Shown: one piece after another, positions 24,200 to 31,903 of the stretch
How the letters are laid out: every line of letters starts with the position of its first letter
Numbering within the stretch: position 1 is the stretch's first letter
DNA from: Hanamia caeni
GTDB taxonomy: Bacteria > Bacteroidota > Bacteroidia > Chitinophagales > Chitinophagaceae
Assembly: GCF_003721595.1 (NCBI RefSeq)
Contig: NZ_RJJR01000028.1
Coordinates: forward strand, 1-32,924
DNA: 32,924 nt
Direction: 5' to 3'
The notes under the pieces: model-generated
Database searches by the model: none
What the model was told of the DNA's origin: nothing
The model's input: only the letters and a program-made list of their open reading frames with translations
Position numbers and translations under genes: made by a program

Positions 24200-24590
24200 A
24201 ATGGGGTAATTTCCAGGTTAACAAAAGAATAATAAGGGCCACAGCACCAGTAGCCGGTTGCATCCAGGAAACGTACCCAATGACTGACAACTGGATGGCC
24301 AGCCAGAGCAGGATTAAAATGCCGCAAAAGAAGGCTACTTTCCTTGCGATGGGACGTCTCGTTAAAACAAGTATTCCGGAAAAAAGCGCGAAGCCGCCCA
24401 CAATAATAAAAAGAAACAATCCCGGAAAATAATAATTATGAAACGGGCTGCCTTTTAACCATTCAACCGGCACGCCAACGGCCCCTGCCATGGCATAGTA
24501 TCCGCCACCAAATGCATTTAAAGCAACAACCAATAGTAATACGCCTAAAGAGTAGTTAAAAGACTTTGCTGAAACGATTTGTTTGTTCAT
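24189..24590 (-). CDS. Hypothetical four-helix membrane protein
   Basis: No named family is recognised. The 133-residue protein has four predicted membrane helices (about residues 14-32, 55-75, 85-104 and 112-126). The loop after helix 1 reads GGGYYAMAGAVGVPVEWLKGSPFHNYYFPG and is rich in glycine and aromatics. The motif LTRRPIARK sits on the cytoplasmic side by the positive-inside rule. It overlaps the next gene by 11 bp, and the two small proteins probably act together in the inner membrane. A perfect 7-bp inverted repeat lies 24-42 bp upstream of its start, a plausible operator. What the pair does cannot be read from sequence. Confidence 0.78.
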   Translation of the reverse strand: MNKQIVSAKSFNYSLGVLLLVVALNAFGGGYYAMAGAVGVPVEWLKGSPFHNYYFPGLFLFIIVGGFALFSGILVLTRRPIARKVAFFCGILILLWLAIQLSVIGYVSWMQPATGAVALIILLLTWKLPHYEY

Positions 24591-24613
24591 ACCATAAAAT
24601 TATCTGGCACAAA

Positions 24614-24632
24614 CAAATCATTTATTGATTTG
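24614..24632. promoter_or_regulatory. Inverted repeat CAAATCA-N5-TGATTTG
   Basis: Perfect 7-bp arms (24614-24620 and 24626-24632) flank TTTAT. The site is 24 bp upstream of the start codon of the membrane protein gene ending at 24590, in the usual place for an operator or 5'-UTR hairpin. The binding factor is unknown. Confidence 0.4.
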
Positions 24633-24721
24633 AGTCAGTAGGTAATATGTGATTCATCATAATTACCGAATCTGTCAATAAGATTCCGGCATGATTCGTT
24701 CTATCCGAAATACCACCTCAA

Positions 24722-26323
24722 CTAATTGTATGTATTTGCCGGCCAGAATTTTACGGGTGCGCCGGTATCATCCTTGTATTTTTCGCGTATATTTTTTAAT
24801 TTTTCCACCATATCCTTCACGATATTTTCATAGCCGGGCCTCACCTCCATTCCATTCATCACCATCAGGCTTTCCATTTCGTCAGGATCCTTTTCAAGAT
24901 CAAAAAATTCCCATTCATTTATCGTGTAATAATAAATGAGCTTATACTTTTCTGTGCGTATGCCATAGTTTGGCAACACCCAATGCGGCGGCGCAAATTC
25001 ATAATAATGATAGTACATTTCCTTTGGCCAATCGGAAGGCGTTTTTTCCTGGAAAACCGGCAACAGGCTTCTCCCCTGCATATCGCCGGGAATCGAAAGC
25101 CCGGCAAGATCAAGAATCGTTGGCGCATTATCAATAGCGGTTACCCACGCATCGTTTTTAGTTCCCGGCTTTACCACGCCCGGATAACGAATCATCCATG
25201 GCACACGCAGCGCTTCTTCATACATGAATCTTTTATCAAACCATCCATGCTCACCCAGGAAAAATCCGTGGTCGCCGGTGAAAATGACGATTGTATTATC
25301 AGATAAACCTGACTTATCAAGATAATCCAATATTTTCCCTACATTATCATCCTGTGATTTTAAGGTTCCTAAAAAATGACGCATTAACTGCTGGTAGCTC
25401 CATTGCTGGCGTTGCCGCCTGGTCAAATCTTTCGGCGGATTAAAATCCCTCATATCGGAAATGCGCATGTGTGCTTCCCGCGCCGCAGCAGATCGGTATT
25501 CATAATCGTCCCAGAATGTTCCGGGCTCAGGGAAACGAACGTCGTCAAAAATCTTTTCATACTTATGTGGCGGGTCAAAAGGCCGGTGTGCATTAAAAAA
25601 TTGCACCGCCATGCAGAAAGGTTCTTTCAGTTGCTTTATTCCTTCAATGGCGAGGTCAGTAAAATTATCGGTGATGTATCCTTCATATTGTTTGGGAACT
25701 ATTTCTTTGCTGCCAACAGATGGATTTTGCAGATAACCTTTCGGGTTATAATATGGGCCGCCTGCGCCTTCTTTAAAAACAAAATAATCAAATCCTGCTT
25801 CACCGGGATTGGATGGCTTTCCATCTTTGGTAACCAAATGCCATTTGCCAACCATGCCTGTTTTGTAGCCTGCCTTTTTTAATATTTGTGCAAAGGTTTG
25901 TTGGGCAGGGTCGAAATAACTGCGCGTAGTACCGTTGGTGGTGTCGCCCGGATTACTAACCATGCCGTTAAGATGATCGTATTTTCCGGTGAGCAGCGTG
26001 GCACGGCTGGGCGCGCACAGTGCATTATTGCAAAAAGAATTTGTAAACAGCATGCCTTCATTGGCAATCCTGTCAATGTTGGGCGTCGGCATAAATTTAC
26101 TTCCATAACAGCCCAATACGCTCAAAGGCACGCCCTCAGTGGTTATCCAGAGGATGTTCGGCTTATCTTTTCGTTTTCCACGATTCAAAAAAGGCTTTAC
26201 TTTTTTGGTTTCCTGCACTGAAATATTTCCCAGCATGGAAGGAAGAAAAGGAAGGCTAAATGATAAGCCGCCCATTGCTTTAAGAGCGTCTTTGCGCGTG
26301 ATGGAGTTTTTGTTGTTGTCCAT
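24722..26323 (-). CDS. Sulfatase family (alkaline phosphatase superfamily) hydrolase
   Basis: The protein has about 533 residues. The formylglycine motif is CAPSR (Cys103-Arg107), matching C-x-P-S-R, so an anaerobic or FGE-type maturase is needed. The rest of the S1 sulfatase pattern is present: GCYGSKFMPTPNIDRIANEGMLF, GKWHL, the metal-site pair in FTGDHGFFLGEHG, and MQGRSLLPV near the C-terminus. The usual N-terminal Asp-Asp metal pair reads Glu63-Gly64 (TTEGVP), which is unusual. The N-terminus TRKDALKAMGGLSFSLPFLP looks like a Tat-type leader with RK instead of RR. An in-frame ATG at 26365 adds 14 residues of no leader character and is rejected. It follows the glucanase genes on the same strand, suggesting removal of a sulfate or phospho-substituent from the glycan. 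Confidence 0.9.
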   Translation of the reverse strand: MDNNKNSITRKDALKAMGGLSFSLPFLPSMLGNISVQETKKVKPFLNRGKRKDKPNILWITTEGVPLSVLGCYGSKFMPTPNIDRIANEGMLFTNSFCNNALCAPSRATLLTGKYDHLNGMVSNPGDTTNGTTRSYFDPAQQTFAQILKKAGYKTGMVGKWHLVTKDGKPSNPGEAGFDYFVFKEGAGGPYYNPKGYLQNPSVGSKEIVPKQYEGYITDNFTDLAIEGIKQLKEPFCMAVQFFNAHRPFDPPHKYEKIFDDVRFPEPGTFWDDYEYRSAAAREAHMRISDMRDFNPPKDLTRRQRQQWSYQQLMRHFLGTLKSQDDNVGKILDYLDKSGLSDNTIVIFTGDHGFFLGEHGWFDKRFMYEEALRVPWMIRYPGVVKPGTKNDAWVTAIDNAPTILDLAGLSIPGDMQGRSLLPVFQEKTPSDWPKEMYYHYYEFAPPHWVLPNYGIRTEKYKLIYYYTINEWEFFDLEKDPDEMESLMVMNGMEVRPGYENIVKDMVEKLKNIREKYKDDTGAPVKFWPANTYN

Positions 26324-26356
26324 TGGATAAAATTTATGATGAAAAAAGATTGCTGT

Positions 26357-26413
26357 CAGCCTCACCCTAGCCGCTCTCCAAAGCCTGCCTGTGGGCAGAG
26401 AAGGAAAGGGACA
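26357..26413. repeat. Intergenic repeat-like GC-rich element
   Basis: AGCCTCACCCTAGCCGCTCTCC and later GGCAGAGAAGGAAAGGGACA form an imperfect inverted repeat, with the inner hairpin CTGCC-TGTG-GGCAG. The CCTCACCCT...CTCTCC / GGAAAGGG pattern resembles dispersed intergenic repeats seen in many bacterial genomes. It lies between the sulfatase start and the first GH144 stop. Confidence 0.4.
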
Positions 26414-26483
26414 CGTTATAAACGTTCAAATAAGAAACTCAATTATTTGTCTGTTTACTACCGCTCTCTTATTTTTTAATTAC

Positions 26484-27875
26484 TCATCTGCTTCTTTTGA
26501 ATGCCCCTTGCAGTGAAACGCCAGGCTGATATTGAAATCCTAATTTTTTCAAGCCTGATTTTACTTCATGGCAGCTCATAAATAACCTCCACAACAAACC
26601 GCTGCGATAATTTTCAATCATAACTACCTGCGGGCCCTGATCAATCGCTAAATATTTTTGAGGATACCAATTTTCGGTTTCGCTGAACGCATCATAAAAT
26701 CCATAAGGGCCCCACAATTTATCTTTCATGTCGCTATACCAATGTTTCATTGCAGCAATTGATTTTTCTGGTGTATATGGAATGGACGAAATGGCCGCTG
26801 TTGGCGATATCACGCCTAAATCTCTTTCTGCAGAAGGCGCATGGCCGGCATATCCTTTTACAGAGTAGCTGGAAGTTAAGCCCCAGCTATCAGGGCCATA
26901 ACCTTTATATCCTAAAGAATCATGAACACACCATTCATAGTTAATCAAAGTCTGATTTTTATTTTCTTTCCAATAATCTGCATACTTATCCTTTAATCCA
27001 TGCGGGTTAAGTCCGAGATACGAATAATGCGCCCAGAATAAAGGGCCGCCGTTGGGCGCTCCCTGGTGATGTAACTGTAATGCGTACCCGAAAAGTTTGG
27101 AAGGAGATTTTATCTTTCCATTTTCGGCCCAGCCTTCATGATAAACAGATGAGGGCACTCCATGTGTGGGAGAAGAAGCCGCCAATACGTAAAGGATAAG
27201 GCATTCATTATATCCATGTATCGGAAAATTCATTTGCCATCCATAATCCGGGCTCCAGTGCCAATACAAAACATTTTGACCGTTGCGGTACCAATTCCAA
27301 TCTACTTCTTTCCATAATTTATCAACCCTGGCTGCTAACTTCTTTTCTTCTATGTTTCCGTCTTTAAAATATTGGCGAACACACAAAAGCCCCTGGACCA
27401 TAAAAGCAGTTTCTACCAAATCCCCGCCATCATCTTTCTTGCTGAAAGGTTTTACTTTTCCGGTTTCTCCATGCATCCAATGCGGCCACGCACCATGAAA
27501 GCGGTCAGCTTTTTCTAAAAAATTGACAATTTTTTCTAACCGGTGGAAACCTTCTTCGCGCGTAATAAAACCCCGATGAATGCCGGTGAGAATCGCCATT
27601 ACGCCGAACCCGCTTCCACCAGCGGTAACCACATTTTTATCATTTTGCGGATAAATGCCATCCATATTTATTCGCTCCGGAGCCATGCCGCTATTGGGTT
27701 CCGCGCCAGTCCAGAAATATTGAAAGGTTTGATGTTGTATGAGCGTTAACAGAGAATCTGTTGACAGAGAATCAGAATTTGCTTTAAAAGTTGCTTTACT
27801 ATTGTTGGTTGCAATTTTAAAAGAAAAAATAATTATGGTAATAAACAGGCAAAAAGTAATTTTATTAAACTTCAT
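26484..27875 (-). CDS. Glucoamylase-fold enzyme, probable GH144 endo-beta-1,2-glucanase (copy 1)
   Basis: The 463-residue protein is a signal peptide (about residues 1-22) plus one (alpha/alpha)6-barrel catalytic domain (about 40-460), the shortest of three tandem paralogues. Landmarks are QTFQYFW, TAGGSGFGVMAILTG, FHGAWPHWM, DGGDLVETAF, LYWHWSPDYGWQ, HGYNE, ISPTAAISSIPYTPE and GPQVVMIENYRSGLLW. The putative acids are Asp152, Glu155 and Glu224. The D-x-x-E pair with a Glu 72 residues after the Asp is the spacing I recall for the Chitinophaga pinensis endo-beta-1,2-glucanase that founded GH144. It is exported to the periplasm. It follows copy 2 with a 30-bp gap, in one operon. GH144 is likely, but other glucoamylase-domain families cannot be excluded. 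Confidence 0.9.
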   Translation of the reverse strand: MKFNKITFCLFITIIIFSFKIATNNSKATFKANSDSLSTDSLLTLIQHQTFQYFWTGAEPNSGMAPERINMDGIYPQNDKNVVTAGGSGFGVMAILTGIHRGFITREEGFHRLEKIVNFLEKADRFHGAWPHWMHGETGKVKPFSKKDDGGDLVETAFMVQGLLCVRQYFKDGNIEEKKLAARVDKLWKEVDWNWYRNGQNVLYWHWSPDYGWQMNFPIHGYNECLILYVLAASSPTHGVPSSVYHEGWAENGKIKSPSKLFGYALQLHHQGAPNGGPLFWAHYSYLGLNPHGLKDKYADYWKENKNQTLINYEWCVHDSLGYKGYGPDSWGLTSSYSVKGYAGHAPSAERDLGVISPTAAISSIPYTPEKSIAAMKHWYSDMKDKLWGPYGFYDAFSETENWYPQKYLAIDQGPQVVMIENYRSGLLWRLFMSCHEVKSGLKKLGFQYQPGVSLQGAFKRSR

Positions 27876-27905
27876 AGCGATAAATTTTGTAACTGTTGTT
27901 TAAAA

Positions 27906-30083
27906 TCATTTTCGATTAGAGATGTTTTTTACTACTTCTTTTATTTCGGGATTTCTCATAAATAAATTCCAGATAAAACCGCTTCTGTAATTTTCTATCA
28001 TTACCACAATCGGCGCCTGGTTTAATCCCATGTAAATTGGCGAGCACCAATTTTGCGATAAATTAAATGCATCGCGAAAACCATATTCGCCCCACAAAAA
28101 TTTGCCGTATTTGTAATAAAGATTTTTCAGTGCAGCGATTGATTGTTCCGGTGTGTATGCTATTGAACTTAATGCCCCGGTTGGCGCAATGGTTCCGTTA
28201 TCACGACTTTTTACCGGCTCATTTGCTTTATAACCCCAGGGGCCATCGCTGGCTGTAAGTCCCCAGCAGCCCGCGCCATAGCCAGGAAAGTGATTCGGGT
28301 TTTCCAGGCAATACCGATAATTGATAAGCGCTATATCACGATTGTTATCAAAATAATTGGTGTATTTATCATTGATGAGATGCGGATTAAAACCAAGATA
28401 AGAATAATGGGTAAAAAATAAAGGGCCGCCGTTTGAAACGCCTACTTTTAAACGAATGCCGTAAAAAATACTATCGTTAAAATACTTATCTCCGGTATTT
28501 GTTCCACCCCAGTCAGCGCGATAACGTTGAGCATACTCCGACTGGCTCGCCCATCCTGAATAATACATGCCGGGATTTATAGAATGAGTAGGAGAAGCCA
28601 TGGCGAGCAGGTAAGTAATCTGCGCTTCATTAAAACCAACAAAGCGGTGATTGATATGCCAGGCGTAGTCGGGCGACCAATGCCAATATAAAAAAGTGCT
28701 GTCGGGATAGCGCTTATACCAATCCCATTCCACCCCCTGCCACAGCTTCGTGATATTATCCCTGATGAATTTTTCTTCTTTATTCTCCCGGTTAAAAAAT
28801 TGTCTTGCAGTTAGCAATCCTTCCATTAAAAAAGAAGTTTCCACCAAATCGCCGCCATCATCATATTTACCAAAATAGGGAATTACTTTGCCCGTTCTTC
28901 CATCCATAAAATGCGCAAAAGCGCCGTGAAATTTTTCGGCCTTCAAAAGAAAATTCACAATTTTTGTAAACCGTTGCACCACCTGTTCCCGCGTGATAAA
29001 ATTTCTTCTTACGCCCGCCAGAATCGCCATCATGCCGAAGCCCGAAGCGCCTGCAGCAATCATGTGCGAACGGCCGGGAATGTCTTCCAAAGATAATCCG
29101 CTGTTGGATTCCGCGCCTTCCCAATAATACCGGAAGCTGGCTTCCTGCACCATATCCAGCCAGGCGCTGTCTGTGAGTGAATGAGTAGTTGCATTTACAA
29201 TATTAGAAAATTTTGATTGGGAATAATTCTCAGAAACCAACGAAATTTTATAATAAAATTTTTTTCCTGTAACGCCTGTAAAATCGCTGAAACGATTGGT
29301 ATAAGAATACTGAATTCCTATGGGACTATAATTTTTATTATCAGTGCTTCTGTATATTTCTACATATTTCACAGGCGTTGTTTTAGGTATTTTTTTCCAG
29401 TTTATATCTACGTGTTGTTCATATCCCTTTGCCGCAATTAATTGCGGTATCGCCGTTACATTTTCAGAAGATACATTTTCAGGAATTATTTCTAGCTGGT
29501 CTAAATATAAATCGTGCGTTTTTCCTTCTTTACTGTGTTGGCGAAAAAAAATAAAATCAATATCATTTGAATTGTGGAGAGAAATGTTTTTGAAATTCGT
29601 CAGCGGAATGATTACTGTAATCCATTTTTTTTGCGAAAGATTGGGAATGAAAGAAGACAGCGGAATAAATGCTGAAGCCACGGAATCTTCTTTGGCAATC
29701 GCAACAGCGGGCAATTCCTCGGGCAACGTGTTGGATGCAACAAATAATTTGAAGGACAATTCTTTTCCCACTTTTATAAAATCTTTTCCGCGCCATTTAT
29801 AAAATTTGATCGCTGCATTCCACATGCCGTTTTCATTGGAAGTATATTTTAATTCAAGTGAATTGCCCGGAGAAAAAAATATTTTATCATTAACCGGCAG
29901 GCGATGTTCTTCATTTTTAATCCAGCCTGGAGATTGATAACTGGCATCGCTGTAAAAATAATTCCCACTCATGAGGCTGTTATCGAAGAAAATGCGATTG
30001 AAATAATATTCGCCGGTGTCTGAAGGCGCATTTGCCGGAAACAAGCCAAACAGGTTTAATAAACAAACAAATAATAATGACAT
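27906..30083 (-). CDS. Multidomain glucoamylase-fold enzyme, probable GH144 (copy 2)
   Basis: At 725 residues this is the longest of the three paralogues. A signal peptide (about 1-18) is followed by a beta-sandwich domain (about 22-203), probably carbohydrate binding (ends HDLYLDQLEIIPE). An Fn3-like domain comes next (about 208-298, VDINWKKIPKTTPVKYVEIYRS, FYYKISLVSENY). The catalytic barrel runs from about 305 to 725. The acids are conserved: Asp412 and Glu415 in DGGDLVETSF and Glu486 in VGFNE. The rest also matches copies 1 and 3 (ASGFGMMAILAG, FHGAFAHFM, IAPTGALSSIAYTPEQS, APIVVMIENYRSGFIW). The extra modules suggest it works on larger or insoluble glycan. It lies 50 bp after copy 3 and 30 bp before copy 1, all one strand. 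The fold is certain; beta-1,2-glucan specificity is inferred. Confidence 0.9.
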   Translation of the reverse strand: MSLLFVCLLNLFGLFPANAPSDTGEYYFNRIFFDNSLMSGNYFYSDASYQSPGWIKNEEHRLPVNDKIFFSPGNSLELKYTSNENGMWNAAIKFYKWRGKDFIKVGKELSFKLFVASNTLPEELPAVAIAKEDSVASAFIPLSSFIPNLSQKKWITVIIPLTNFKNISLHNSNDIDFIFFRQHSKEGKTHDLYLDQLEIIPENVSSENVTAIPQLIAAKGYEQHVDINWKKIPKTTPVKYVEIYRSTDNKNYSPIGIQYSYTNRFSDFTGVTGKKFYYKISLVSENYSQSKFSNIVNATTHSLTDSAWLDMVQEASFRYYWEGAESNSGLSLEDIPGRSHMIAAGASGFGMMAILAGVRRNFITREQVVQRFTKIVNFLLKAEKFHGAFAHFMDGRTGKVIPYFGKYDDGGDLVETSFLMEGLLTARQFFNRENKEEKFIRDNITKLWQGVEWDWYKRYPDSTFLYWHWSPDYAWHINHRFVGFNEAQITYLLAMASPTHSINPGMYYSGWASQSEYAQRYRADWGGTNTGDKYFNDSIFYGIRLKVGVSNGGPLFFTHYSYLGFNPHLINDKYTNYFDNNRDIALINYRYCLENPNHFPGYGAGCWGLTASDGPWGYKANEPVKSRDNGTIAPTGALSSIAYTPEQSIAALKNLYYKYGKFLWGEYGFRDAFNLSQNWCSPIYMGLNQAPIVVMIENYRSGFIWNLFMRNPEIKEVVKNISNRK

Positions 30084-30133
30084 ACTGTTACGGTTTTAAC
30101 TTATAAATCTGTGCACCAGAATTGCAACCTGGT

Positions 30134-31810
30134 TTACAAATCCGGGCTTTGAAATCCTAAATTTTTCAGTCCCTTTTTCACTTCCGGGCAACTCATAAAA
30201 AGATTCCATAATAAACCTGTACGGCAATTTTCAATCATCACTATTTCCGGGCCCTGGTCAATTGCCAAATAAGAATCGGCGAACCATACATTCGTTAAAT
30301 TAAAAGCATCTTTAAATCCATAATCTCCCCAAATTTTATCACCCAGCTTGTAATAAAAAAACTTCAAGGCGTTCATAGATTCTGTTGGCGTATAAGGCAA
30401 TGAGGATATGGCTGCCGTTGGCGAAATAACACCATTATCATTTGTCGGTGAATGCGCGGAATAACCATTTTCTTCATTGCTGGCGGTAAGCCCCCAGCAG
30501 AGATTACTATAGCCATTATATTTTTTGGGATTGCTTACACAATACAAATAATTGATTTTAGAATGTGCGGTATCCTGCGTCCAATAGTTGGCATACGCAT
30601 CAGATAAGTTGTGCGGATTAATCCCCAGGAAAGAATAGTGTGAAAAAAATAATGGGCCACCATAATCAGGCCCCAGGGGTAAAGTAACTCCCAGGAAAGA
30701 TTTTCCATTTTTCATAGCACCATTTCTCGCCCACCCATTATCGTAAATACTTTTTGAAATGGCATAATTTGCAGAAGATGCCGCCAGCACATAAGTAATC
30801 AATGCCTCATTCCATCCTGAAACGGGGATGCTCCAGATATCACTTGTGTTAGTATAAGAAGGATTGTATTGCCAATATAATCCGCTCTCATTTCCGTTTT
30901 GTGTAAACCAATTCCAGTCAACGGCACTCCATATAGAATTGATACTATCGCGCAGTGCAATTTCATTTGCATCAGTTGTACTATTAAAATATTGCCTTGC
31001 CGTAAGCAGGCCTTGCACCAGGAAAGAAGTTTCCACAATATCGGCTCCATTATTATTTCCAAAAGGAATGGTGGCTCCGGTATCTCCATTTATCCAGTGT
31101 GAAAAAGCGCCATGCCAGCGCTGGCATTTGGTTATAAGAAAATCGGTAATAGTATTTAACCGTTTAACCGCATCGTTGCGCGTAATAAAACCCCGGTTAA
31201 CAGCCGCAACCATAGCCATTATTCCAAAGCCACTTCCTCCTGTGGTTACCAATTCGGCAGGGCCGCTGCTTCCTTCTCTCGCTAATCCGCTTACCGGGTG
31301 TCCAAAATCCCAAAAATATTTAAAAGTTTGTTGCTGAACCAAAGTAAGTAATGCGCTGTCGGATATTCGCGGAAATTTATCGGTAGAATCAATTTGAGAA
31401 ATAAGGGTGGCATTTAAGCCAGCTTGTAAAGAAGCGCCTTGTTTTGATTTTAAACCGGTTCCAACTGTCAGTGAATATTGGGTGATGAAACTTAGTGGTG
31501 ATGATGGTTTTATAATTATGGTACTATCATTTTCAAAAGAAGAAGTGAGAGTAACAGCGGCGCCCGCGTTGGTCTTCAAAGAAATATTATTGGTTACCGT
31601 GTTTTGGTCAGCAGGAGCTGAAAAAGATAACTTAATTTCCGGTGAAGGATTTACAGCATAATAGGTGGACCCATTACTTATGCCGTTAACTTTAAAATCG
31701 GTTAGCTTAAATGCAACAGGATTTGGCGGTGGTGGCGTGATAGGCGTCTCCTTTTTTTTACAGGAGAAAAAAAATATAATGAGCGCCAAAAGAAATACAC
31801 TATTCTTCAT
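30134..31810 (-). CDS. Lipoprotein glucoamylase-fold enzyme with Ig-like domain, probable GH144 (copy 3)
   Basis: The 558-residue protein is a lipoprotein (lipobox FFSC, Cys17, then KKKE and a proline linker), so it is anchored and possibly exposed on the cell surface. A bacterial Ig-like domain of Big_5 type spans about residues 33-138 (LSFSAPADQNTVTNNISLKT, SPLSFITQYSLTV). The catalytic barrel spans about 150-555. The putative acids are Asp257 and Glu260 in NNGADIVETSF and Glu335 in SGWNE. Here NNGAD replaces DDGGD, and WQYNPSYTNTSDIW differs from WHWSPDY in the other two, so this copy is the most divergent around the active site. It is the first of three glucanases in transcription order, 93 bp after the LamG gene and separated from it by a strong hairpin. 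It may be the surface enzyme feeding the periplasmic copies. Confidence 0.9.
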   Translation of the reverse strand: MKNSVFLLALIIFFFSCKKKETPITPPPPNPVAFKLTDFKVNGISNGSTYYAVNPSPEIKLSFSAPADQNTVTNNISLKTNAGAAVTLTSSFENDSTIIIKPSSPLSFITQYSLTVGTGLKSKQGASLQAGLNATLISQIDSTDKFPRISDSALLTLVQQQTFKYFWDFGHPVSGLAREGSSGPAELVTTGGSGFGIMAMVAAVNRGFITRNDAVKRLNTITDFLITKCQRWHGAFSHWINGDTGATIPFGNNNGADIVETSFLVQGLLTARQYFNSTTDANEIALRDSINSIWSAVDWNWFTQNGNESGLYWQYNPSYTNTSDIWSIPVSGWNEALITYVLAASSANYAISKSIYDNGWARNGAMKNGKSFLGVTLPLGPDYGGPLFFSHYSFLGINPHNLSDAYANYWTQDTAHSKINYLYCVSNPKKYNGYSNLCWGLTASNEENGYSAHSPTNDNGVISPTAAISSLPYTPTESMNALKFFYYKLGDKIWGDYGFKDAFNLTNVWFADSYLAIDQGPEIVMIENCRTGLLWNLFMSCPEVKKGLKNLGFQSPDL

Positions 31811-31848
31811 ATTACTGCTTTATATTTTCTAAATATTCTTAAATGCAA

Positions 31849-31869
31849 CCGGCGCAAGGTATGCGCCGG
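31849..31869. other. Strong GC hairpin in the LamG-GH144 intercistronic gap
   Basis: CCGGCGCA (31849-31856) and TGCGCCGG (31862-31869) are perfect 8-bp arms around a 5-nt loop. It stands out in AT-rich DNA. Neither strand shows a T-tract after it, so it is more likely an mRNA processing, stability or partial-termination element between the LamG and first glucanase genes. Confidence 0.6.
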
Positions 31870-31903
31870 ATTAAGTTTTCATTGTTATTTTGAAATCAAT
31901 TCC

